NCBI RefSeq assembly: GCF_022539505.1
Contig: NC_061510.1
Span: 94,256,292 to 94,320,291 of the forward strand
Origin: Lolium rigidum
Taxonomy: Eukaryota; Streptophyta; Magnoliopsida; Poales; Poaceae
Length of the DNA stretch: 64,000 nt
Direction of reading: 5' to 3'
The notes beneath the pieces are model-generated. The model saw nothing but the letters and a program-made list of their open reading frames with translations, searched no databases and was not told the DNA's origin. Below are positions 33,891 through 44,862 of this stretch, one piece after another. The first letter of the stretch is position 1; every line of letters starts with the position of its first letter. The position numbers and the translations under genes were made by a program.

Positions 33891-35180
33891 CTCCTATAAA
33901 TTTGCGCGGGGCGCGCCCTGGCGGTTCACTTCCTTTCTTTCTCCGCCGAGTTCTCCGTCGCCGCCATCGATCTTCGTCGCCCTCGCCGCCATCGGTCTTC
34001 GTCGCCCGCCGCCACACGCCGCCGTCGACCGCCTCAGTACGTCGCCGTCGTCCGCCGCCGCGCGCCTCTCCCCGGCCCCTTCTCACTTCGATCCCGCGCG
34101 GCCAGCCACGCACCGACCGCGCAGCGCACGCTGTCGCCGCCGCTGCTCTCGGGCGCCGCGCCGTATCGCGCGTTGCGCGCGCGCTGCCGCCAGCACACGC
34201 GTTGCGCCGTGCGCTGCCGCTGCTCGGCGCGCCCGCTGCCGCTGCTGGCGCCCGCTGCCCGCCGCCACACGCCGCTGCCGCGCGCGCGCTTGGCAGAGGG
34301 ATCGAGACGAGGAAGAAACAGAGAGGGAGAGAGAAGGCCAGGGGCGCCGCCTGGCCCACTTTTTTTTTGTTTTTTTGTTTTTTTACTTTGTAACTAAGTT
34401 GTTTTAATTAAAAACTAGTAAAAATGCCAACTAGTAAATTATGTGAAGAACTAAAAAATTGAACTTCACAAAAACTTTAATTAACTTAACAAAAAAAATT
34501 GAACAAGAAATAACTTAACAAAATTTAACAAAAATAACTTAACAAAATAACTTAACAAAAGTTTGTCAAAAAAAATGAACTAAATTTTCACTTTTGTATT
34601 TTTTCACTTTTAAAAGAACTCAAAAAATGAACTAAATTTTCACTTTTGTATTTTATCACTTTTAAAAGAACTCAAAAAAATGCGCCGCCCCCCTCGCCGC
34701 CCCTACGTATATGCGGGTTTTTTTGTTCGCGGGCGAGGGGCGGCGCCACCGCCACCGCCGCCCCTTTCGCCACCGCCACCGCGCGCCCACCTTCCGCCGC
34801 CCCCTTTCGCCACCGCGCCGCATATATGCATGTGTTGTGTCTCGACTCCGCCGCCGTAGGTCCCTAGCCATCGTCAACCCATTGCCGCTTCAGTCAAGGA
34901 ACGCACGCGCGCGCGCACTATATAATCCTTGTCATATCGGAACTCGTCACGCCTCGACGACGAGATTCTCGTCCGGTAGACATATCCGAGAAAACTCTCT
35001 CTAAGTTGAAAAAATGTATACTCTCACACACTAAACAAACGCCCGGTCTCGCGCTCTACCGCGACACCCTCTCCCACCCTTTCCTCGCCCCTCCTTTTGC
35101 CACCGCCCTTTCGCCACCGCCACCGCCCCCTTCTTCACTTAATTAATTTGTTTTGACTACATGTTTTCGGAGATCGACAT
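33891..35180. other. GC-rich and AT-rich non-coding blocks of the CACTA element
   Basis: 33900-34330 is extremely GC-rich and open in all directions with Arg/Ala/Pro-rich readings, judged non-coding. 34400-34670 is AT-rich with repeated AACTTAACAAAA words. 34680-35140 is again GC-rich and precedes the transposon ORF. Confidence 0.5.
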
Positions 35181-37048
35181 ATGGCGGACGATAGAGCTGA
35201 CCCGATTCTGGACAACTATGATCCGGACGCTGAAGACCATATGTTCGGCATCATAAAAGGCGATATTCCATATGTGCCGACCGGAGAAGAAGAAGATGAT
35301 ATCTCTTCTTATCTGAACCTTGAGGGTGAAGATGAAGGGCGCCGTCAGCAAGATGATGCCGAAGAAACGTCGATAAACGACGATCTTCAATTGGAAGTAG
35401 CAACCACCTCCGGCGCCGAGGTATATATATATACATATTGAGCGTCTGGTGATACAACTAACCGATTTGAATAAATGTGTGTGTACTAACGCGCGCGACT
35501 CTCTTTCTTATTTTAGCCCTCGGCCGGATCGTCGAAAAAATCGAGTACGTCGTCGTCAAAGCGTGGCGCAACCAAGACGATGAAAGCAGGAGAAACATGC
35601 ACCATCGATGTTGTCGACGAAGCAACCGGCAGCCGCCGGAGCCCAGCAAGAACGCCACCAAGTTTGTCAGCCAATGCGGAGCCGTTGTTAGAGACAACGT
35701 CTCGATCACCCTCCAGGAGTGGAATGAGCCAAAGAAGGCACGTGTTGGTTTCACTTTTGTCGATAAGAGAACAAAAAAAGATTGCTTCAAAAAGCTTATG
35801 GAACATTTCGTTCTACCTCCGGAATACCGCAAATAAGATGAGGAGGGTAACAAGATTGCGGAAAACAAGAAGAGGCGCAAGCTAGTCAAACAGTTCGCTC
35901 TTTCTAGGATGGCCAACGCATTCCGGAAATATAAGCAAAATCTAGCCCATGACTTTGTCAACCAGGGCAAGACTCCGGATTTCAAAGGACAATATGAGAA
36001 ACTGCAACATGATTGGCCAGAATTTGTGAAGCAAAAGAAATCGGAGCAGTTCCTTGAACTATCGAAAAAAATAAGGAAAATGCGGCCAAGAAGGAGTACA
36101 ATCATAAAATGGGGCCAGGAGGGTATCGCTTTTGGCAGCCTAGGTGGGAGAAGATGGAGAACGAGCCGAGGGCGCGAGGAATCCGTCCAGTGACGGAGGA
36201 TGGGACCCAAGGGCCAAAAGCTGGTGGTACGGGCATGGGGGATCGCTGAACCCGGAGACAGGGGAGTGTGTTTACCAGGGGCAAAATAATTACACCCACC
36301 CAAAAGCTTATTGAGGCAATGAGGGATGCTCAAGAGGGGAGGATCAAGTTCAACGAGAGAACGACGCCCGACAAAAGCCCTCGGGAATCCCGAACACGGA
36401 GGACGTGTACGAGGCATGGGGCACATTCCGTGGAAAATAGGGTTCCCCGCAACGATGACCCGTACGGTTACGAAGCCGTAAGAGAAAGATGGATCGGGAA
36501 AAGATGTTGTGGCGCAGTTGGTAACGGAAATGGATGTGATGAAGAAAACCGTGAGTGTACTAGTAGCCGAAAGAGAGGCAGCTCGGGCGCAGCATGAAGA
36601 TCATCCAATGGATCTCGGAAGCCAGCAGCGGAGAAGAAGCAGCGTGGCTTCCACGGAGGCCTCACCGGCTGGTGCACCGACGATAGAAATTACTGCACCG
36701 GAGCCTCTGGTGGTCGAAATTACTGCACCGGAGCCTCCTCGCTACCCCGTGGACGATATAAAGGAGATGAAAGCATTTCATCTGTATTATCCTATCGGGA
36801 ACATGTCCATGAAGGTAGCCATCGGCGGTGCTTTACCACCTGGAGCACTCCACCACAACAACCCCATTCAAGATGGCTATGCTCGTGTCACGGTGGAGGA
36901 GATAGTCCAAGGGTTTGAGGACCCGGACATTGACATTGCTACACCCGAAGGGGTGAAAAGACTTGGAGATGTCAAGCGCCAGCTCATTCTATGGCGTAAG
37001 AAATTTATCAAGTTTCCAGGCGAGGCGCCAACAAGTCCACCCCCGTAC

Positions 37049-37128
37049 GGTGGTGGTGGTGGCGGTGGCGGTGACGGTGGCGGTGGCGGTGGCGGTGACG
37101 GTGGCGGTGGCGGTGGTGGTGGTGGTGC
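37049..37128 (+). repeat. GGTGGC microsatellite coding a Gly-rich run
   Basis: Repeats of GGTGGTGGTGGCGGTGGCGG with occasional GAC give Gly with Asp interruptions in the ORF. The sequence is also G-quadruplex-prone. Confidence 0.85.
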
Positions 37129-38109
37129 TTCACCTAATACACCTCATTCACGTCAGCCGACGCCGCCCCCCAGTCCTCGTCCGGCGGGTGATCAGACACC
37201 GGTACCGCCCCCCAATCCACCTCCGGCGAAGAAGCGTAGCGGTCCTGGGTTATTAACCCGGACCCTTATGTACCTATAACCACAAAGATACCAGAGCCAT
37301 CACTGAAGCCTCTCATCCCGAGGCCTTGGGAACTTAGTGTCGAGGAAAATGCAGCGGCCGTGGCTGCTTAGCATGAGAAATGGAAGGAGGAGTGCAAGAA
37401 GAAAAGAGAGGGCGAGCCCAAGCCAGTATATTCTGACAAGCAAAAGCAGTGGGCTAAGTCATTTTTGAACACACCGTCCCAAGCCGCGAAGAATCTTCCT
37501 GACGACTATTTACGTGAACTTCGTAGGCAAGCACTCGCGTTCAAGAGGAACCAAGAGTTGGCGGAGAAGAAAGCCTTGGAGGACGAGGCCGAGACAAAAT
37601 TAGAAAGGGGAAAGAAGTTGCCCAGCTCGGGGAACAAAGTAAACAATCGATCGCCCCGCTCATAGTGCAAGCCGCCGGTCCGGATGCCCCGATATCATAG
37701 CAGCTGCGGCAGCACATGGATTGACTGTAACGAGTGCCAGAGAACAAGCGGCCGACTTAGGTATCACTCTTCGTGCACTCGTTAGGCCTTGATGAGGCGC
37801 CAATGAAGGACGTAGTATTTACATATGTGAAGAATGGCCCTCTCATCGAGCCTGCGCAGGAAGAGGATCTACCTCGACAAATGAAAGGTCTCGCTAAATT
37901 GGTACAAGGGTTACATAAAACATAAAAACGCCAAAGACTATATCTATGCGGAAGTTAGATATGAGCATCACTTCAAACGTTACTGGGTACAAATTCATCT
38001 GAGTGAATTGTTCCAACTGTTCAATCTGCGCGACCTCGACAAATCTATCATCAGTTGCTACGTTCTGTAAGTGATTTATTAATTTCTACCCCATCTCGTT
38101 CATTGCTTG

Positions 38110-38110
<1 letters not shown>

Positions 38111-38147
<37 letters not shown>
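38111..38147. repeat. (TA)n microsatellite in an intron of the CACTA gene
   Basis: About 18 TA units between the splice donor at 38068 and the acceptor at 38181. Confidence 0.95.
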
Positions 38148-38148
<1 letters not shown>

Positions 38149-39289
38149 CCTAACTATCTTGTTGTGTACGCTATTATGCAGAATGAAGAAGCGGGAAATG
38201 CGAATAAGGAACATCCATGATGTTGGGTTCATTGAGCCACACATCGTTAATTCATATGTGTTAGAACACCACCCCGCCGACGTGGAGGGTGACCTGTGGC
38301 GGTTTATTAGAAAACAGCAACAGAAAAGTGATATTCTATTTCCTTACCATTTTGGGTGAGTGTTTCTGTCTTGAGCACATTCTCTTTTGTTTACTCCATG
38401 CATGGTATGTGGCTAATCGATGAGTTATGCATGATCGTGCATGTATCGTGTCCGCAGGTTCCACTCGGATTCTTATGGTAATTAAAGTTCAAACCTCCTC
38501 GGCTCTCGTCCACGACTCTCTGAATATGGATCCGGCGCTTTGGGGCGACATGAGAAAAATGATGCAAAAGTAATTATTTTCATTCATTTGCGCTCTATAT
38601 CGATCGGCCTATTTCGTTCATCATTTCCTAATATCAAGTAACTAATTAATAACTCTCTTGTTTATTTAATTTTCTTTGCCTCGTAGGGTTTGGAGACGGT
38701 TCGTAGATACCAAGGTCGGTGAATTCAAAAAAGAGCTACATTTTAAAATGGCAAGTGCGGACGACCGGGGATATTCAGCCACCGGGGACCAATCTATGTG
38801 GATACTATGTTTGTGAGAGGATCCGGAGATACCGCAATGAGCGGGACCGAAGTGTGAGAACAACATCATGAGGAATAACCTCCGGAAGACGCTTAGTCCA
38901 GAAGCTCGCTTCCGACCACTTCAAGAGGAACTAGCTGGATGGTTGGCGAGGAAAGTCATCGATCCTAGAGGAGAACACTATTACGATGACGTAGAACTTT
39001 ATATGCACCAGAATTTGTAACTAACTTGTTCAAAATTGTATATGGTCATCCGATATTGAATATATATTGTATATGGTCATCCGATATTGAATATATATTG
39101 TATATTCCTCTTGAATTCTTTTTGGTTCTAATTTCAAATTTGTTTGAAATTGTACATTCATATGCATGTATGTATACAGTACCGTAGAATATGTGAAACT
39201 TCTTCAAAATTAAAACCCAAAAGAAATAAAATAATACAAATTAAAAAGAAACCAGATTTAGGGGGAGGGGGCTAAACCCTAAACCTCGC

Positions 39290-39490
39290 GGAGGCCTTTA
39301 GTCGCGGTTGGCCGAAGAACCGCGACTAAAGGTCCTCCGCCCTGGCGCTCGCCTGCGGCCCACGTGGACGGGCCTTTAGTCGCGGTTCGTAAGGAACCGC
39401 GACTAAAGGGGGGGGCCTTTAGTCGCGCTACTTTGGTCACGGTTGCGCCACCGCGACTAATGGCAGTTGCCAACCGCGACCAAAGCCCCT
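39290..39490. repeat. right subterminal inverted repeats of the CACTA element
   Basis: CCTTTAGTCGCGGTT / AACCGCGACTAAAG hairpins at 39297-39332, 39373-39408 and 39417-39475, mirroring the left end. Confidence 0.85.
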
Positions 39491-39503
39491 TTTTCCACCA
39501 GTG

Positions 39504-41814
39504 GGACAATCAGCTGGTATAACGATCCATAATTGCACACGCATCCATATAGGATAAAAATATCTCTCGCCGCATCCTCCAACCGTATACACACCTCTAT
39601 GAACATGTCTCGATTATTCACAAGTTGTAGAGAAGATCTTGAACGGTCAAATTGGTACACGGGTAAATGATCTACAAAGGAGACACATTCTTACCATTAA
39701 AAAACATGCCATTTAAGTGGCACCAAGGTATCCTAGGATCTCCATTATCATGCAGGTGTTGTGGATCCATGAAAGGAACAATGCCAGGTCGGACAACTAG
39801 GGCGAGAATTCGATGTCTTCGAAGATACTTTTTTGAAACAAATCTTCACTAAATATCACTAGCGGTGTTACCTAGCCATTGACTAAATATCATATAATTC
39901 GTTGCAAACTGGTTTAATTTCTCTTGTTATTTTTTTTTTTTAAATTTGAAATGGTGATGAGGCTGGTAGAACTCCCCCCATCGACAATGACTCAATGGAT
40001 GACTTGGTTGTTCATAGTGCAATATGCCCTTAATCTTGTTCTGGTGTTGATGACGACAAAATAAAAGGATTAATGTGTCCGCTAAGTGTATGATAAGCTT
40101 TTTTGTCTGTTGTGAAACAAGTGTAGATCGACGAATATAAAAAATTCAACTACTGATGAAGGTGCTTTGTGATAGGTTGCTAATTTATTTTTTTCCTTCG
40201 TGAGTAATAGGGACATCACACTATTGAGAGGGACATGCGGAAGGGTGGAAGAACAAGCTTGTTTCCAGCTCCTACTCAAACTTGTTTACAACCAAAAGTA
40301 CAGACTAAAAGGCCAACACCTTAAGTTGTTCAATTGAACAACAACCTCCAGATATACTACTTAGTTTTGGTGGAACAATGGCTCTCAGTATTTGTTCAAG
40401 TTTTATAATTTATTTGTGGTTCCATCTACGATGATAATGTACGATTTTCGATTGTATGTTACTTCATCTATATGGGTTCAAAGGGTTGCACTTGTAGTAA
40501 GAAAGAGATGAGGGATGGCCGGAAAAGACATAAACATGTCAACAATCCTTGACTTGCAATAGGGTGCTCTTGATTGGGGACCCTAAAACTCATATCTTAG
40601 GCTTCATCTAGCATGAATAAAACTTGACATTATATTTATCATGCTCGATGTGGAATTTTATGATCCGAGTAAATCCATGCAGCCCTATAAGAACAAACCT
40701 CAGGCTTGTCCTTGCTTCAAAAGTATTGGGCCATCTCTGAAGAGCTATATGCATTTACCTACAAAATACCTTTCATCATCATGCACATACAAAATTACAA
40801 ATAATTGTTATCCTTCGTTAATCTTCTTGACCAACACCTTATGTTGGAATGCAATGTTTACTGAGAAGTGCTACAATTAATTCCCTACATTTGTGGGTTT
40901 CAGGCGTCAGGTGTGACACGTCGGTTGTTCACTTACTGTCGCAGGCCACGTTCATCTACAAGATGACAAGATAGCAAGATAAAACAAAGAAGGGAGATAG
41001 ATCCGCAATGATACCTCTGTTCATGATGGGATAAAAAATTCGCGACCTAACACCTGGTTCATGTCAATAATAAAATGGTGTGAATTCATGCTAGATGAGA
41101 ACATATTTAAGTCTAGAGTGGATTGCGTCAAGACGCTTAAGTCGCAAACCCACATGATTTTCTCAAGGCGCTTGTCGGCAAACCATAGTAAGAATTTCAG
41201 TGAGTACATTTATCTATTGATAGAAGCTCTATTTTCACCGTGGAGCGAGATATTGCCAATAATTTTATAGGTTGTGGGGGTTAGTGGCACCTTACATCGA
41301 TGCTTAAATTCTTGTAGAGCATAATTGATAGTCGTGCGCCCATTCTTGGGAGTTGGTTTTGATGTCTTCCTTTTGCTTCACGTCATTGCTTTCTAACATG
41401 TATCTTGTCTTCGGGAAGGGGTTCGATAGGAAAGGCTTCTAGTGGATCTTCTACTTGCACCATGTCGACTTACCTAGATAGCTTGGAGGGTACGAGGTTG
41501 GGTACTTACCGGGTTGATGCGTAGATAAAAACATTGCTAATCCTAAGTCCTATGAGATTTTCCTTATGTACAATTTTTTTCTAAGTAACGTAAATATAGT
41601 TTAGTTGAAAATTTACAAATTTCAACTTAGCAAAAAGTGGAAGTTGCATTATTTCCTAAACTAGAGTTATGTTTCTTAGGGACTGAGATATTAAAAAAAA
41701 ACTCGGTCTACTAAGATACTTACTAACCCTAGACATAAAAGTAGACAAACTTTTTATAGATTGTGTTAGATTTGTTTTATTATCTTAATGGATGTAGTTA
41801 TTAAAGGGTAGCAC
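39504..41814. other. intergenic, no gene identified
   Basis: This continues the DNA that lay next to 31316 before the CACTA insertion. There are short open readings only and no recognisable domain or terminal repeats. Confidence 0.5.
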
Positions 41815-42240
41815 ATGATGGTGGATATTATCAACTCGTCAATGCCTACGGATTGTATACTTAGGGTTTCGTGGAATTAGAGGGCAAGTAGAACTCGAAG
41901 GTGGTCAGAAGAACAAAGGTATCTAACTAAAAAGAACCGGTCGCTAGGGTTTAACAATGATCGATCATTTTCTCAGCCTCACCTTTGCCCTTATATAGGA
42001 GGCAAAGCCGAGGCTTTTCGTATTATACAAGTATACAAATATCGTGCCGCATTGGGCCTTTCCATATTTTGCTACAAGTTTCCCTATATTGACTCTACTT
42101 CCTCAATCCACACGTCTTCGTATTCATGGGCCTCCAAACCTTCGGGTCCATGGGCCTTCAACTCCTTAGATACCTAAAAACATGAACCAGGGTATATACG
42201 TGACATGCCCATTAGACATACCCATGTCAGGCACATACAT
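41815..42240 (-). mobile_element. probable solo LTR
   Basis: On the minus strand: a start near 42240 (TGCCTGACATGGGTATGTC), GGCCCATG-rich U3, a TATA box CCTATATAAGGGC (about 41990-42002), then AAACCCTAG and an end near 41815 (…TATCCACCATCA). This order is typical of a plant LTR of about 0.4 kb. No internal region is found on either side. The ends are approximate. Confidence 0.5.
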
Positions 42241-42411
42241 TCATGTATTCTTTGATATGACAATCTCAAGCAACATGGGTGGAGTTCCATGGCAAGGTAG
42301 GAAAGCCGCCCTACCTAGATTTTTGTCAAAACAAAAATAAGATGCACCATGTTTTTCTAAATAACTTGAGTGTTCATATGTCAAAAAGGAACTTCGTATG
42401 AAATAGATATA

Positions 42412-42535
42412 CTCCCTTCGTTCCTAAAAAAGCTTCGCAACTTTTTTTTAGATACGGATGAATCTATAGCTAAAACATGTTTATGTAATTCCGTATCTAA
42501 ACAAAGTTAGGAAGCTTTTTTAGGAATAGAGGGAG
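42412..42535. mobile_element. Stowaway (Tc1/mariner) MITE, TSD TA
   Basis: CTCCCTTCGTTCCTAAAAAA at the left and TTTTTTAGGAATAGAGGGAG at the right, flanked by TA at 42410-42411 and 42536-42537. Length of 124 bp and CTCCCTCCGTTCC-type ends are diagnostic. Confidence 0.95.
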
Positions 42536-42729
42536 TACTTGTTTTAGTTAACACTGGGCAAAACCGATTTCAAACCGAAAACAGAGATTAGGTCTAGCAT
42601 AGACATATACAAGATAATATTGAACTATGCATTACTCATAAGCCGAAAACTTAGAGCTTATCTTGTTATTCGAAAAGCACATCACATTTTCTTGTGATTT
42701 ATCGTTTCATTGAGCTGGCATTATTTTTA

Positions 42730-42900
42730 GCGGTGGTGACGACAAAAATTGAAAGGGATTTCTCAATGAAAAAGATCTTCAGGACCGAATTGCGCAACAT
42801 GATGTATGTGATGGCTTCCTAACGACTTGATTATGTGTTGCATCGAGCGAGCGAGATTAGAAAAGTCTTGATCGATAAAATTTCCGAAGATTTTCCAAAA
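42730..42900 (+). pseudogene. hAT transposase C-terminal (dimerisation) remnant
   Basis: The + frame from 42730 reads AVVTTKIERDFSMKKIFRTE LRNMM and then stops. The pattern 'T..iER.FS.MK.i.T.LRN.M' is the conserved hAT dimerisation motif. After the stop a related frame continues for a few residues. Only this short piece of a transposase remains. Confidence 0.5.
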
Positions 42901-43504
42901 AAAAAAAGTTACAGCTTTGCTATCGCCTAGGATTTCTATATGTCATTAAAACATCATTATTGATATGTTTTTAGGTTCTACATGTATTCAAATATGATTG
43001 TGTTTGCGTGCTAAGTGATTATGTGAAAATCATATATAGCATTAATGTTTTGGCGCTATTTTATCTTTGCATTATTCTTTTAAGTTCTCTCCACCTTCGT
43101 TCTTTCCGTTGACCTTTGTCATTGTCTAACAATGATATCATTGTTCTGCAAAGTGCTTTTTTAATATCATTGGTCACCAATATGAAAAGGGTGCTACCTT
43201 GTTGTTATATATCGTCAGTGGGCGACATTTGTGAACCTGGATCACAAATTTGCTATTTTTTTAGAATATCTTTGAACTCGACCATGGAGACCAGAGGACC
43301 CACGACAATCATGTCCTACATGATGACATTAGAAGTCATGACCTCCCACAATTGATGTTTGTCCAATGTTTAGTTCGACGAGCATGGAGCACTCCAAATG
43401 CACACTCCACATCCTTCCTCACACATTCTTATTGTTTCGTAAACGGAATTTTTTTTGTTGCCATGTGGGTTGGGATTATGTTCACAAAGGACATGTCATC
43501 CCGA
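42901..43504. other. intergenic, nothing identified
   Basis: AT-rich sequence with short readings only. Confidence 0.45.
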
Positions 43505-44414
43505 CCTTTTCCCCAACCTCTCTCTCCCAGGCGATAAGGGAGGCGACTAGGGGAACCTCTTTCCTTCCGTCCGCCGCCGCTGAAGACAGGGGCTTTCTCC
43601 CTCTCCTCTCGTCGCTCCGGCGGCGGGGGGTGGGGGAGGAAGCCCCGGTGGTCTTTGGCCGGCGTGTAGATAGGTGTAGGCTAGGGTTTGCGGGCGGTGC
43701 TCGGTCGGTGTCGACGCCGCCGCCGCGAATAAAGTGTTCCGGGTCACCGTCTCGGCGGCGCCGCCGTGTGTCGCTGAGGAGCCGCGGATCTAGGCTTCCC
43801 AGGCGAGATCGTCGAGACGACGGCGGGGATCTCGTCGGGGGATTTTGCTTCTCGTCTTCGTCCTCGTCACGTTGGCGTCCCCTCCGCCGCCGTCGGGAAG
43901 ACGAGATCTGTACATGAGTTCTCTTCGCTGGCCTCGTCGGGCTGGCGCTGGTCTCGGAGGAGGCGTGGTTCGTACTGGGCTGCGGTTCCGTGGCAGGCGG
44001 ATTTGGTGCTGCCTCTCGACGTCGGTCGATGAGGCTGGCCGGATCTGGAGGTCGACGACGAGCTCGGGGCTGGGCCCCGACCGACGAGCCCCAACGACAA
44101 GGTGAGCATCTCCGGTGCTCCACTATTGAGGTTCTTAAAGCCCAAGTGTGGCGATGGAGCTGCGTCGACCTCGGGCATGGTGGTTTCTGCTGCTCCCTCT
44201 CTTGGTAGTCGCCGTGGCGGCGCCGGAGTTCGGCGGCGTATCGGATCTGGTGCAGAGATCCCCGAGGACTACTTTGTATTTTTTCTTCTTTTGGGGGTTC
44301 TTTCTGCAAAATGTACGGGCCTACGTGTCCTTCTGGACCGTTCCGTGTCGGTGTGTACGTTCTGTGTACTCATGTTTGATATAATGAAGTACGTATGCAT
44401 CTCAAAAAAAAAAA
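43505..44414 (+). mobile_element. poly(A) retroposon (LINE-like 5'UTR plus 3' end, no polymerase)
   Basis: A GC-rich block beginning near CTCTCTCCCAGGCGATAAGG resembles the 5' region of plant LINEs, and the block ends with a tract of 11 A at 44404-44414. No endonuclease or reverse transcriptase is present, so it is internally deleted or a non-autonomous derivative. Open readings on both strands (up to 275 codons on the minus strand) are composition artefacts. I could not confirm a target duplication. Confidence 0.45.
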
Positions 44415-44862
44415 CAACTCCGAGATAATGCTTGAGCACATGTGTATACATCAAGAAAATCAATAGTTTCATGTTCATGCATTGTGGTGGTCTGGTGGAC
44501 AACATATCCCACTTTAGGATTTTCACATGTGATTTTTTATTCGAGTTTTGCTTGAACTATGTTATTTAAAAGTTTGAATTATTGTTGAATTAATTTGTGT
44601 GGCGAAAAATTCCACGGAGAAGATATCAGTTCCCTTGAGTAACGTGCACATTTGTCGGGAGACCCTCCTCCCCACCCTTCCCACCCGCCCAGAGGACTAA
44701 TATTTGATTGATGGTGCCTCAGAGATACCCTTAATACTGAAGACAAAATTAAACACAAATATAATCATGTGTATGTATTTTGACAAAAACGAAACGGTAA
44801 AAATGAGTGCTAGTTTTACTAAGCAATGGTAACTCTGCTAAATAAGCTCACGGTTGGATGAA
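44415..44862. other. 3' flank of the CLB1 gene
   Basis: Includes the 3' untranslated region of the minus-strand gene. I cannot place a single polyadenylation signal with confidence. Confidence 0.4.

Larger units (their letters stand above)
35181..39020 (+). pseudogene. CACTA accessory gene with Ulp1/C48 protease C-terminus, decayed
   Basis: Start MADDRADPILDNYDPDAED at 35181, GT-AG-like introns at about 35421-35516, 38068-38181, 38356-38458 and 38570-38687. The middle (35640-36600) has NATKFVSQCGAVVRDNVSIT, RMANAFRKYKQNLAHDFVNQ and VPRNDDPYGYEAV, typical of plant Ptta/En/Spm-type transposon proteins. A Gly/Asp-rich run follows (37049-37128), then a Ulp1/SUMO-protease-like part with HLSELFQLFNLRDLDKSIIS (about 37996-38055), a His in FHW (38460), Asp in VHDS (about 38515) and the nucleophile region TNLCGYYVCERIR (about 38786-38824). 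Numerous frameshifts and stops (for example after 35834, near 36100, 37369 and in FHW at 38465) show it is dead. It is not the TNP2 transposase. Confidence 0.75.
31317..39503 (+). mobile_element. complete CACTA (En/Spm) element, 8187 bp, TSD GGA
   Basis: It starts CACTGGTGGAAAAAC at 31317 and ends TTTTTCCACCAGTG at 39503, with GGA directly outside on both sides (31314-31316 and 39504-39506), the 3-bp duplication expected of CACTA. Subterminal zones at both ends, plus a third cluster at 33728-33890, are made of inverted TTTAGTCGCGGTT / AACCGCGACTAAAG words. It contains a decayed multi-exon ORF on + (35181-39020), a captured ORF on - and several tandem arrays. No TNP2-type transposase is seen, so it is non-autonomous. 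The orientation is that of the main ORF. Confidence 0.95.

Noticed and set aside
33787..34407. Several 160-190-codon ORFs on both strands
   Set aside because: Low-complexity Arg/Ala/Pro block of the CACTA element.
43482..44309. 275-codon minus-strand ORF
   Set aside because: Antisense to a poly(A)-tailed LINE-like retroposon; Arg/Pro/Ser-rich, stops are rare only because of GC content.
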